In this document: in pieces, positions 38,232 to 46,765 of the stretch
How the letters are laid out: each line of letters opens with the position of its first letter
How positions within the stretch are numbered: position 1 is the stretch's first letter
Source: a virus
Strand: one strand, 5' to 3'
DNA: 64,000 nucleotides
Virus record (IMG/VR): IMGVR_UViG_3300032084_002349
Location: 53,169 to 117,168 of that record
Program-made: the position numbers and the translations under genes
Notes under the pieces: model-generated
Databases searched by the model: none
The model's input: the letters and a program-made list of their open reading frames with translations, nothing else
What the model was told of the DNA's origin: nothing

Positions 38232-38682
38232 AGCAAAACCTAGTAGCCACGATATTTACTATGAGTATATATGTCCTAACTGTGGTTTTAATCATTGGCT
38301 TAGTTCTGTTGAGGCTTCAACAAAAAACTACAAGATAGTATGTGATTGTAAATCTATCATTGTTCCAAAACCTATTAAAAATATTGAGATTATATATAAA
38401 GAAGGTAAAATTGACTTTTTCTCAAAAGAAAATGAGGAAAATGATTCTGCAAGCAATCAGGAGCAAAGACCTCAAACTTCTACAGAACCTAAGAAAATAA
38501 AGATTGATAAGAAAGTTCTCAAACAATGTACGGCTATTTTAGAACAATACGGTTTCGAGAAAAAAGAAGCATCAGAAATGATTAAAGAAATTTTTGATGA
38601 AACTAAACATCAGGATGTTAAAATATTGGTAAAATTAGCAATACAAAAGATTGGAGTAAATGCAGATGGGCAATGCGTATAG
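38206..38682 (+). CDS. Zinc-ribbon protein with RuvA domain III-like C terminus, 158 aa
   Basis: Residues 16-45 carry CPNCGFNHW...CDCKS, a zinc-binding stub, then an acidic/polar linker (about 80-105). The C-terminal 45 residues (QCTAILEQYGFEKKEASEMI...ILVKLAIQKIG) match the RuvA domain III shape that contacts RuvB. The gene overlaps the RuvB gene. It could be a loader that replaces RuvA; RuvA's tetramer-forming OB and HhH domains are missing. That role is inference. Confidence 0.6.
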   Translation: MKKIKKILKAKPSSHDIYYEYICPNCGFNHWLSSVEASTKNYKIVCDCKSIIVPKPIKNIEIIYKEGKIDFFSKENEENDSASNQEQRPQTSTEPKKIKIDKKVLKQCTAILEQYGFEKKEASEMIKEIFDETKHQDVKILVKLAIQKIGVNADGQCV

Positions 38683-39565
38683 ACCTTGTTCTTTTAAAGA
38701 CGTTATAGGTCAGGATGATGTGGTATCTCGCCTGAGAATCCTCTGTGCTGGTAGTAAAAAAAATGATGGCGTTATGCCACACATATTAATAGACGGGCCT
38801 CCCGGCCTCGGTAAGACGACCTTATCTAATGCTATTGCTAACGAAATGGGTGTCAGTATTTATACAGTAAACGCTGCTATGATTCGTAGCCCTAAGAATA
38901 TCATACCCTATCTTATAGGTATGACAACTAAATCTGTATTATTTATAGACGAGATACACAGATTACCTAAGTTAGTAGAAGAATTTTTGTATCCTGTGAT
39001 GGAAGATTTTCGTATAGATATGCTTGTAGAAAATAAACCAGACTCTATTGATGTTCCAGTGTTTACTTTAATTGGGGCAACTACTAGTGGAGGTAGTTTA
39101 AGTCAGCCTTTTTATGATCGCTTCACAATTAAAGAGCATCTTTCTTTTTATAGTCTAGATGTCTTAGCAGAACTAGCAAGGTCGAATGCTGATAGAACAG
39201 GTATATCTTTAAGCAAAGAGCAGGCTTTTGAAATAGCAAAAAGAAGCAAAGGTACTCCTAGAATATTAAATGCAAGACTACAGTGGTATAAAAGTTATAC
39301 AGAATACTATCCAGAAAAAAATGATATTGATGAAGTGTTTTCTAGCCAAGGTATAGATTGCAATGGTTTCGATGAAAATGATATTACATATATTAAGATA
39401 TTAAAGAAAAATAGAACAATTCCTTTAGGTATAAAAAGTATTTCTAGCATGACAGGTATAGCACAAGAGACTATAGAGAATAGTATAGAGCCTTATATGA
39501 TAAGAATGGGATATATACACAGAACACAAAAAGGTAGAATTATATCTAGAAAAGCCCCAGTATGA
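38666..39565 (+). CDS. RuvB-like Holliday junction branch-migration ATPase
   Basis: 299 aa (ATG 38666 after TTGGAGTAAATGC; 38660 also possible). Walker A IDGPPGLGKTT (residues 42-52), Walker B LFIDEIH (92-98), sensor 1 LIGATTSGG, arginine finger region FYDRF, then the winged-helix domain YIKILKKNRTIPLGIKSIS...MGYIHRTQKGR. About 30 residues shorter at the N terminus than bacterial RuvB. It would drive branch migration in phage recombination with the adjacent RuvA-III-like protein. Confidence 0.9.
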   Translation: MGNAYRPCSFKDVIGQDDVVSRLRILCAGSKKNDGVMPHILIDGPPGLGKTTLSNAIANEMGVSIYTVNAAMIRSPKNIIPYLIGMTTKSVLFIDEIHRLPKLVEEFLYPVMEDFRIDMLVENKPDSIDVPVFTLIGATTSGGSLSQPFYDRFTIKEHLSFYSLDVLAELARSNADRTGISLSKEQAFEIAKRSKGTPRILNARLQWYKSYTEYYPEKNDIDEVFSSQGIDCNGFDENDITYIKILKKNRTIPLGIKSISSMTGIAQETIENSIEPYMIRMGYIHRTQKGRIISRKAPV

Positions 39566-40602
39566 AAAACTGCTTATATTATTCAATGTTTATAGATAAT
39601 GAATGGGATATGAAATATTATTCTATGGCATACTATTCTTTAAAGACTTTATCAGAAGTTTATGATAATTCTTTCGATGTTTTAGTTTTTTATTATCTTT
39701 ATGATAATATTGATATAAATCATTTTAAATTAAATGATAAATATAATATATCTACAGATTTTGATTTTGTTAAGTGTGTGAAAACAGACTACACTAATAA
39801 GTATAAGGTCGTTCGCAAAAGACCTTACAAGCATGACTCATATATGTCTAAATGGTATCATTTACAAAAAGCGTTGCAGATGGGTTATGATAAAATTTTC
39901 TTCCTAGATTGCGACTCTATGTTTGTAAGAAATCCATCTGATTTTTTTAATAAATATGAAAACGGTAAGTTATGGACTTTATCATGTATTGATCCTGTTA
40001 ATGATATATTATATCCTGATATTAAAAATATGAACAGTGGGCAATTTATAATTGACTCAAAATCTATTAGAAATAAAAAAAGTCTGTATAATAATATAGT
40101 CAAAAAGCGTATGTATCTCTCGAAGAAAGGTCGTAAACTTTTAGAAGCAAAAAAAATTGACGAAACAATGCTTGAGGGTTATGAGTATTTTAATGAACAG
40201 TATTGTGGTCAGTTTACTTTAATGGACATGGGATTAAAATATGAGGAACTGAATTATGAAGAGATAACCCATCCAGCAGACCCAGTGATATATAGAATTA
40301 ATGGAAAGGATATTAATACAGAGGAGTGGCCTCGATATACAATTAATCTTAAAGATACTGGATCGTATATCTCTGACATACAAGAAAAAATATATGTTAT
40401 ACATTATTCTTCTGGTAAATCTATTTTTTGGGTTCCCTACGAGATGCAAACAAATCAAATGAGAATTGAATATTCTTATTTCTTTAAAAAAGAATTTGAA
40501 GAAATTGATAAGACAAAAGAAGATGAAGAAATTGATAAGACAAAAGAAGATGTAAAAATTACTAATAAAGTGTCTGATAGTTGGGGGTTGTTATTTACAT
40601 GA
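39562..40602 (+). CDS. GT8-like glycosyltransferase
   Basis: 346 aa. YMSKWYHLQKALQMGYDKIFFLDCDSMFVRN is the GT-A donor site with the D-C-D metal motif, and MNSGQFIIDSKS plus HPADPVIYRINGK and IYVIHYSSGKS give the later GT8 landmarks. Probably retaining. A perfect 27-bp direct tandem duplication (40498-40551) repeats nine residues near the C terminus, suggesting recent slippage. ATGA-coupled on both sides. Confidence 0.75.
   Translation: MKNCLYYSMFIDNEWDMKYYSMAYYSLKTLSEVYDNSFDVLVFYYLYDNIDINHFKLNDKYNISTDFDFVKCVKTDYTNKYKVVRKRPYKHDSYMSKWYHLQKALQMGYDKIFFLDCDSMFVRNPSDFFNKYENGKLWTLSCIDPVNDILYPDIKNMNSGQFIIDSKSIRNKKSLYNNIVKKRMYLSKKGRKLLEAKKIDETMLEGYEYFNEQYCGQFTLMDMGLKYEELNYEEITHPADPVIYRINGKDINTEEWPRYTINLKDTGSYISDIQEKIYVIHYSSGKSIFWVPYEMQTNQMRIEYSYFFKKEFEEIDKTKEDEEIDKTKEDVKITNKVSDSWGLLFT
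40498..40551 (+). repeat. 27-bp tandem direct duplication in the GT8-like gene
   Basis: Two identical in-frame copies of 27 bp (EEIDKTKED encoded twice). Looks like replication slippage; length is a multiple of three so the gene stays open. Confidence 0.9.
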
Positions 40603-41351
40603 GTGATTTAATACCAAAAGATAATATATGTCTAATAGCACACGATGATAAATGGCAAAAGCAAGAGTATGTTAATATGCTTTTTAGTAGCCTAAAAGGA
40701 CAAATAAAAAGAGATTGGTTTGTTCAACATGCTTACTTTTGTTTACCTTTAGTTATGGGTAATCAGCATGGTTTCATTATGAAAAGTCTTTACGATATTA
40801 CAGTTAACTGGAATGGGGGAAACAGTCCGAATGATGTTAAGGTTACTCATCATAATGATACAGAACATGCCGAGTTGAATGCTTTGCAGTCTATAAAAAG
40901 TCATTTCGGTATGGGTACAATAACAATACAAACAACATTTTCTCTACGTACTCCAGATGGTATTAATTTAATGACAATAAATCCGCCTAATCATTATATA
41001 GACGGTATTTATCATATGACAGGAGTTATTGAATCTGATAATTTAAGGCGTGATTTTACTTTTAATCTAAGGATAACAAGACCAAATTATAATATAAAGA
41101 TTAAAAAAGGAGATATTTTAGGTTGTTTTATTCCTTACCCAAGACATTTCATAGATAACTTTACTCTCACCAATGTGATTGACATTTTATCTGAAGACGA
41201 TATAACAAAAGAGAGAGAATGCGCTAAACAACATGGTCTGGAAAGAGCAGGTGCAGATCAACAAAAAAGACATAGAAATGGTAGAAGGTATTTTAACGGC
41301 GAAGATGTATATGGAAATAAATTTCAAGATCACCAAATTTCATTAGATTAA
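40599..41351 (+). CDS. DUF6065 family protein
   Basis: 250 aa from ATG 40599 (ATGA overlap; an earlier start at 40581 is less likely). Landmarks: WFVQHAYFCLPLVMGNQHGF, VNWNGGNSPNDV, SHFGMGTITIQTTFSLRTP, INPPNHYIDGIYHMTGVIESDN and KGDILGCFIPYP, the DUF6065 pattern. The family is uncharacterised, beta-rich, and often near glycosyltransferases. A following 2-oxoglutarate oxygenase suggests a linked modification, but no activity is known. Confidence 0.75.
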   Translation: MSDLIPKDNICLIAHDDKWQKQEYVNMLFSSLKGQIKRDWFVQHAYFCLPLVMGNQHGFIMKSLYDITVNWNGGNSPNDVKVTHHNDTEHAELNALQSIKSHFGMGTITIQTTFSLRTPDGINLMTINPPNHYIDGIYHMTGVIESDNLRRDFTFNLRITRPNYNIKIKKGDILGCFIPYPRHFIDNFTLTNVIDILSEDDITKERECAKQHGLERAGADQQKRHRNGRRYFNGEDVYGNKFQDHQISLD

Positions 41352-41361
41352 AAGGAAGCAC

Positions 41362-41943
41362 ATGGATAAATTCCCCAATACATTTAAAAATATTGATAGT
41401 CAAGATGAACTACAGACCGTGCGAAATTATTTAGATACTCATACCGATAAGTGGGGAGAAGTCAGCCAAAACAACTATTGGCAAGGTAGGACATTGTTTC
41501 ATGACTCTATAGAAGATGGTAGAGTAAGAAATATAATCATAGATGTATTGTCTAAAGGCGTTGCTCATATGAAAGAGTCTATGAATATTGAAAAACCAAT
41601 ATATTGTGAGCATTTATCTATTGCTCGATGGCCTGTGGGTTACGAATTACAACCACATGCCGATGCAGAAAATCCTCCCGGTAGTCCAAAACATAATTTC
41701 CCTTGGAGAGATTTTGCGTTAGTTACTTTTTTGAATGACGACTTTGAAGGTGGTACTTTATTTTTCCCCGATCATAATTTAAAAATTGAACCTAAGCCTG
41801 GATATTCTATATACTTTCCGGGAACTTTAAAATATTTACATGGAGTAACAAAAATAACTTCTGGTGTTAGATATACTATTGCTTCTTTTTTAACCTATGA
41901 TGAAAAATATAGTCATATAAAAATTAATGAAATATCAGTTTAA
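41362..41943 (+). CDS. 2-oxoglutarate/Fe(II) dioxygenase (P4H-like)
   Basis: 193 aa. Double-stranded beta-helix with iron ligands H99-x-D101 in LQPHADAENPPGSP, distal H160 in KYLHGVTK, and 2-oxoglutarate-binding R170 in SGVRYTIASFL; spacing fits prolyl-4-hydroxylase-like enzymes. Substrate may be a protein (perhaps the Thr/Pro-rich surface protein) or a sugar. It stands alone between DUF6065 and a glycosyltransferase. Confidence 0.85.
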   Translation: MDKFPNTFKNIDSQDELQTVRNYLDTHTDKWGEVSQNNYWQGRTLFHDSIEDGRVRNIIIDVLSKGVAHMKESMNIEKPIYCEHLSIARWPVGYELQPHADAENPPGSPKHNFPWRDFALVTFLNDDFEGGTLFFPDHNLKIEPKPGYSIYFPGTLKYLHGVTKITSGVRYTIASFLTYDEKYSHIKINEISV

Positions 41944-43015
41944 ACTAGCGGTACTAGCCTCTGCTAAAAAACAAAAATATGTTGAAAGATTAAAAGATTT
42001 TATTTATAAGTATGGTTTTAAATTTACTAATAAAGATACTATAAATATTAAAATTGTATTTTTAGCTGAAAATGAAGAGGCTCCTGATTTCATATCAAAC
42101 AATCCGCTTTTTGAATGGGTTGATGTAAAAGAAAAATTATCTACTAGGTTTATAAAGTATATAGAACAAAGTAAAGTGGACTATGAGTGGATAATGCAAG
42201 TAGATGATGACTCTAGTACAGACATAGACAGAAGTTATGAACTTTTAAATGATTTTTATGATTATGTTGATCCTATTATGTTCTTATGTTCTAGAACCCC
42301 AGATATGGACTATCATCAACAACTTATACTTAGAGAAATGGAGATTAAAAATATATTTTTTGGAAATATGGATATCAATAATTATAAAGATACTCCATAC
42401 TTTATTCATAGTTGGGAGGGTTCTGTTTTTTCCTGCGGTGGAGCAGTGAAAATTAAGAATCATCCGATACTGCCTAGATATTTAGAATTAACCGATAAAT
42501 ATTTACCGGGATACGGAGATAATACTCCCGCTGTAGTTGCCAAAATATGTAAAGTACCTGTCGTAGAATCTTTATTTATGAGTGCATGGGCGCATGTTGA
42601 GGATTACTCTGCTGTAACACCAACAGGTAAACTGACTCATATTCATTATGTTTTAAAAGATTGGGAAGGATACCAAGATTTTATTGATAAAATGCAAGAA
42701 AATAGATCTGTAGTATTTAATACTAACTTTAAAGATATAGATAGTCTTAAACCAGCAGAATGGCTATTTGGTAGAAAAGATGGACAAGCCAACTTAGTAT
42801 ATGCAGCAATAACTTTGGATAATGATGGTAGCATAAAAGGTTATTGGTGCGACAATGAAAAATATTGGAGTCTAGAAGATGATGGCAAAATAGTATTTTT
42901 TAATAAAGATAAAGAGAAGACTACTGTTTTTAGTAAAATAAACAACACGGAATATAACGGCACTTTTTTACAAGATAATAAGACTATACATTTTTTAAAA
43001 AAGACAATGAGATGA
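41927..43015 (+). CDS. GT31-like glycosyltransferase with C-terminal beta extension
   Basis: 362 aa, 17-nt overlap upstream. VDYEWIMQVDDDSSTD (DDD metal motif) then SWEGSVFSCGGAVKIKNHPILPRY and PGYGDNTPAVVAKICKV resemble fringe/GT31-type enzymes, which place a GG-A-x-x-ED region at the acceptor site. The last 110 residues contain LDNDGSIKGYWCDNEKYWSLEDDGKIVF, a small carbohydrate/ligand-type beta region also found in some phage transferases. Sugar unknown. Confidence 0.65.
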   Translation: MKYQFKLAVLASAKKQKYVERLKDFIYKYGFKFTNKDTINIKIVFLAENEEAPDFISNNPLFEWVDVKEKLSTRFIKYIEQSKVDYEWIMQVDDDSSTDIDRSYELLNDFYDYVDPIMFLCSRTPDMDYHQQLILREMEIKNIFFGNMDINNYKDTPYFIHSWEGSVFSCGGAVKIKNHPILPRYLELTDKYLPGYGDNTPAVVAKICKVPVVESLFMSAWAHVEDYSAVTPTGKLTHIHYVLKDWEGYQDFIDKMQENRSVVFNTNFKDIDSLKPAEWLFGRKDGQANLVYAAITLDNDGSIKGYWCDNEKYWSLEDDGKIVFFNKDKEKTTVFSKINNTEYNGTFLQDNKTIHFLKKTMR

Positions 43016-43311
43016 TTATATATATAGATATAGATAATACAATTTGTAAACTACCTACAGATAGTCAAGACTATTCTGAAGCCTCTCCAATTTACGAGAG
43101 GATTGCCAAAATGAATGATCTTTATAATCAAGGACATACGATTATTTATTGGACTGCTAGAGGAACTAAAAGCGGTATTGATTGGAGAGATATTACAGAA
43201 AGACAATTTGATAAGTGGTTAGTGAAATACACCCAAATACTTTTTGGTAAACCAGTGTATGATCTATTTATAGATGACAAAAATATTAATGCACACGAGT
43301 ACTTCAAATGA
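43012..43311 (+). CDS. HAD-superfamily hydrolase, 99 aa
   Basis: ATGA overlap upstream. Motif I IYIDIDNTICKLP, motif II-like YWTARGTKSGIDW, and motif IV DLFIDDKNINA are in place, so the Asp nucleophile is present. Size matches capsule-type sugar-phosphate phosphatases of the minimal HAD kind. It could dephosphorylate an intermediate of a surface sugar. A second HAD gene is at 53799. Confidence 0.75.
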   Translation: MIIYIDIDNTICKLPTDSQDYSEASPIYERIAKMNDLYNQGHTIIYWTARGTKSGIDWRDITERQFDKWLVKYTQILFGKPVYDLFIDDKNINAHEYFK

Positions 43312-44132
43312 AAGTAAAATTAGTATTATTTCAAAAAAATGAGCATATATTATTGAATGATTGGTTGCTATATCATAGTCATATATTTGGAATCGAGTCA
43401 ATTCATGTCATAAATCATAAACCCGATCAAAAAACCTTTGACATACTTAGTAAATTTAAAGTATCTTATAACTCTTTTAATGGTGAATTTCAGAATAAAA
43501 AAAAAGAAATATCTAGAGTATTAAAAAACTACAAGAATGAAGTAGATATATTAATACCAATAGACTGTGATGAGTTCTTATGTTATCTTTCAAATGAAGG
43601 TGAGTGTTTTCCGAATAAGAATAAAATTATAAATGAATTAATATCACTGCCAAAAAAATGTAGATATAAAGTTCATGAATTAAGAGCATACGCAGATGAA
43701 ATTAAATATAAAGACCCATTGATTGAGATAACTAACTTTTTACATGAACCTATGTATGAAAATAGTAAAACATTATTTCCAGCAAAATATTTTGTTAAAA
43801 CAGATCAAGGCAACCATAACGGTGAGATAACAGTAAATAAAAATTGGGTTTCAACAAATTTATGCTATATGCATTTTCATATTATGGGCTATAAACATTT
43901 TAAAACTAAAATGATAAACGGATTAAAGTCTTACAAAAGCGTTACAAATAAAGGAGGAAAACACTACGAGTTTTTCGGTGGAAAGATTCAGTCAATTAAA
44001 CAAGAGCATGCTATTAAAAACAAAGATGCGGAATATAAAAAAGTGTGGCACGAATATATTGGTACAGGTTATTATCGGATGCAAATTTTAAGATTTTCTG
44101 AAAAGATCAAAGAACTACGACTAAAGGGTTAG
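43308..44132 (+). CDS. GT92-like glycosyltransferase
   Basis: 274 aa. KLVLFQKNEHILLNDWLLYHSHIFGIESIHVINH followed by VDILIPIDCDEFLCYLS (D-x-D) is the GT92/Glyco_tranf_2_4 arrangement, and MHFHIMGYKHFKTKM covers the later His motif. Close in layout to the 26926 protein, so paralogous. Overlaps the HAD gene by 4 nt. Confidence 0.75.
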   Translation: MKVKLVLFQKNEHILLNDWLLYHSHIFGIESIHVINHKPDQKTFDILSKFKVSYNSFNGEFQNKKKEISRVLKNYKNEVDILIPIDCDEFLCYLSNEGECFPNKNKIINELISLPKKCRYKVHELRAYADEIKYKDPLIEITNFLHEPMYENSKTLFPAKYFVKTDQGNHNGEITVNKNWVSTNLCYMHFHIMGYKHFKTKMINGLKSYKSVTNKGGKHYEFFGGKIQSIKQEHAIKNKDAEYKKVWHEYIGTGYYRMQILRFSEKIKELRLKG

Positions 44133-44137
44133 ATTTA

Positions 44138-45091
44138 ATGAAAGTTTTTGAATTACCAGAAATCAATACATTATTTGTACCTTCTACATTTATGAGAAAC
44201 AATAATATTAGACCTCAAAATAAAAAAGGATTAGATAGAATTACTAAGTATATCAAAAGTAAAAAAGAACCATATACTTTATTCATATGGCAATATTATA
44301 CAATGAATTCTAACAGGTGGTCATCTTTAAAGCGTTCGGTGGAAAAAATTTTAAAAGAATGTACTGGGTTAAGAATAGTTATGTGTTGCAATGACACTAA
44401 CTCTCTTGAAATCGTATCTAATGAAAGTATAAGTAGTTTCTCTGCTATATTATGCAATCATAACGCTACTATTGATAGGGAAATTTTTAATATTCAAGAG
44501 TGTAATAATATTTGGAACTCTGTTTATACAGCTAGAGTATGTAAATTAAAAAGACATTATCTTTCTTATGGTTTAAATAATATTTTATATTTAACTTCAG
44601 GCAATAAATATAATGATAAATATAGTAAAGAAGGTCATTCTGCACTAATAGATAATCAAAATAATTCTTTTACTTTATGTTCTCAGCATTTAACAGCTTT
44701 CGAGGTTAATGATTTACTTAATAAATCAAAAGTAGGATTATGTTTGTCTAGCCAAGAAGGAGCCATGTATAGTAGTGTGGAGTATCTATTATGTGGATTA
44801 CCTATAGTATCTACTAAATCCACAGGAGGTCGTGATGTATTTTTTACAGACACTAATTGTATTATAGCGGAAGACTCTATCGAGAGTGTCTCTTCATGTG
44901 TGCAACAATGGCTTGATAATTATCCAAATTTAAATGAAAGGAAAAGAATAAGAGAACATACTATATGTATACAGAAAAAACATACAAACATACTAAAAGA
45001 TAAATTGAAAGAAATATCTAATAATATAGATATAGATAAACTTTATAAAAAAAAGTTCATAAATAAAATGACTATATCTATAGAAATCTAA
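44138..45091 (+). CDS. GT4-type glycosyltransferase
   Basis: 317 aa. GT-B fold C-terminal half: VGLCLSSQEGAMYSSVEYLLCGLPIVSTKSTGGRDVFF is the E-x7-E-like donor-binding motif of family 4. The N-terminal half lacks a clean GKGG motif; FIWQYYTMNSNRW and MCCNDTN may form it. Retaining transferase with an NDP-sugar donor. Separated by a late motif from the next genes. Confidence 0.75.
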   Translation: MKVFELPEINTLFVPSTFMRNNNIRPQNKKGLDRITKYIKSKKEPYTLFIWQYYTMNSNRWSSLKRSVEKILKECTGLRIVMCCNDTNSLEIVSNESISSFSAILCNHNATIDREIFNIQECNNIWNSVYTARVCKLKRHYLSYGLNNILYLTSGNKYNDKYSKEGHSALIDNQNNSFTLCSQHLTAFEVNDLLNKSKVGLCLSSQEGAMYSSVEYLLCGLPIVSTKSTGGRDVFFTDTNCIIAEDSIESVSSCVQQWLDNYPNLNERKRIREHTICIQKKHTNILKDKLKEISNNIDIDKLYKKKFINKMTISIEI

Positions 45092-45093
45092 AT

Positions 45094-45100
45094 AGTGTAT
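45094..45100 (+). promoter_or_regulatory. AGTGTAT variant of the late motif
   Basis: One mismatch to GGTGTAT, 39 nt before ATG 45133, followed by TATATACTGT. Weakest member of the series by sequence. Confidence 0.25.
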
Positions 45101-45132
45101 TATATACTGTAAAAATATACAGGAGATATAAT

Positions 45133-45435
45133 ATGATAGAACAAATGATGGTATTTATACTATTATTTCTTATGTTTACATTTGGTATATTCTTTGAAAA
45201 ATATATCTTAAATAAGAATAATATAGAGCATTCTCAAAAACCTAAAAGTTTTTTTGATAAAAATAGTAAACAGCAAGAAAAGTCTGTAAAAATAGATATA
45301 AACGACAAAAAGATAGTTTTAGGTGTATCTACAGATAGTATGAGTAAAAGCAGTAAAAAACTGGGTAACACAACAAGCAAGAAAGATAATACTCAGTCAG
45401 CCATTAATAAACTGAAAAACATGAAGGGTAAATGA
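45133..45435 (+). CDS. Membrane-anchored basic protein, 100 aa
   Basis: ACAGGAGATATAAT precedes ATG 45133. One N-terminal membrane helix (MVFILLFLMFTFGIFF) and a long Lys/Ser/Asn-rich tail with KIVLGVSTDSMSKSSKKLG. One base separates it from the actin-fold gene, so it may anchor that ATPase to the membrane. This is inference from position. Confidence 0.5.
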   Translation: MIEQMMVFILLFLMFTFGIFFEKYILNKNNIEHSQKPKSFFDKNSKQQEKSVKIDINDKKIVLGVSTDSMSKSSKKLGNTTSKKDNTQSAINKLKNMKGK

Positions 45436-45436
45436 T

Positions 45437-46441
45437 ATGAGTAAAGGTTTAGACGTAGGTACAAGTTTTATAGTTTTATCTTCTTATGAAGGAGATAATA
45501 TAAGATTTAAAGATTTTAGAGATGCTTTTTATGTAATTAAACCAACAACACCAATCGCTACAAAAATGATTGAAAAAGGTTTGGCTGGTAAAGTATTTGT
45601 TAAAGATACCGATGGTTCATTTATTATTCTAGGTAAAGACGCAATAGAAAAAGCAGTGGAAAGAAACGAAGCTGCTAGAAGACCTATGTATCGTGGAGTG
45701 GTATCAGTCAAAGAAAAAGAAGCGAAAAGAGTTCTTGCTTATATATTAAAAGAAGTAGTCGGGCAAGCATCTGAACCCGGCGAAAAATTAGTATTCTGCG
45801 TTCCTGCTCAACCAGTTGATCAAGAAGATGATGACTTTGATGTTGGATATCATGAAGATGTAGTCACGGCTATACTTGCAGAAACTGGTTATGATGCTAG
45901 AGCAATCAATGAAGCTGAAGCATTATGTTATGCAGAGTTAGAGTCTAGTGATTATACTGGTATCGGTATAAGTTGCGGAGCTGGCATGACAAATGTATGT
46001 GTTATGCTTAATGGAGAACCTACTGTAGTATTCAGTACAACAAAATCTGGAGATTGGGTTGATCGTATGAGTGCTGTAGCAACCGGAGAGCCAGATAGTG
46101 TTGTTCAAGTAGAAAAAGAGGGAGGTGGTTTTAAGGTTGGTGAACCTAACGAAAACGCAGTACTTGGAGCAGTAGCTTCTTATTATGAAAGATTAATAGA
46201 GTATACAGCTAAACAACTTTCAGCTGCTTTATCTGGACATAAAGCCCTTCCTAAATTTAAAGATCCGATTAGAATTGTTGTTGCTGGCGGAACATCGAGA
46301 GCAGATGGTTATATAGAAAAACTGAATGAAAAATTACTCGAAGCTGAGTTTCCTTTACCTATTGAAGAAGTAAAGCATGCAGAAGACCCTCTGCACTCAG
46401 TATCTAAAGGATGCCTTATAGCGGCTTCCATTTTAGACTAA
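45437..46441 (+). CDS. Actin/Hsp70-fold ATPase (ParM/MreB-like)
   Basis: 334 aa. Phosphate 1 GLDVGTSFIVLSS (residues 4-16), phosphate 2 GIGISCGAGMTNVCV (near 175), connect region and adenosine motif RIVVAGGTSRADGYIEKL near 285 define the ASKHA superfamily. Length fits ParM- or MreB-type filament proteins and planctomycete-like relatives. In a phage it could segregate or position DNA or scaffold the infected cell. TAATG-coupled to an HNH gene. Confidence 0.75.
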   Translation: MSKGLDVGTSFIVLSSYEGDNIRFKDFRDAFYVIKPTTPIATKMIEKGLAGKVFVKDTDGSFIILGKDAIEKAVERNEAARRPMYRGVVSVKEKEAKRVLAYILKEVVGQASEPGEKLVFCVPAQPVDQEDDDFDVGYHEDVVTAILAETGYDARAINEAEALCYAELESSDYTGIGISCGAGMTNVCVMLNGEPTVVFSTTKSGDWVDRMSAVATGEPDSVVQVEKEGGGFKVGEPNENAVLGAVASYYERLIEYTAKQLSAALSGHKALPKFKDPIRIVVAGGTSRADGYIEKLNEKLLEAEFPLPIEEVKHAEDPLHSVSKGCLIAASILD

Positions 46442-46758
46442 TGTGGCCTTTTAATAAAAAAATTCGTTATGCTGTTCGGTCTCCCGGTTGGGCAGCCTTG
46501 CGCAAAGAGCATATAGAAAAGCAACCTTGTTGTCAGGCTTGTGGATCATGCAAAAGACCAGAAGTGCATCATATTATACCAGTACATCTAGATCCATCAA
46601 AAGAGTTGGATCCTGATAATTTAATTACTCTTTGTGATAAGTACTGCCATTTTATATTTGGTCACTTGATGAACTATAAAAGCTGGAATACTAATGTAAT
46701 AGAAGATTCTAAAAAATATTTATATAAAATCAAAAATAAACCTTTCAAGAATGTATGA
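46441..46758 (+). CDS. HNH endonuclease, 105 aa
   Basis: TAATG start at 46441. Two zinc-type CxxC pairs (CCQACGSCKRPEVHHIIPV with the HH of the HNH; LITLCDKYCH) and N in DPDNLITLC make a complete HNH. The size suits small phage nucleases near packaging genes or homing-like enzymes. It overlaps the subtilase frame's upstream region. Confidence 0.85.
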   Translation: MWPFNKKIRYAVRSPGWAALRKEHIEKQPCCQACGSCKRPEVHHIIPVHLDPSKELDPDNLITLCDKYCHFIFGHLMNYKSWNTNVIEDSKKYLYKIKNKPFKNV

Positions 46759-46765
46759 GGATATT

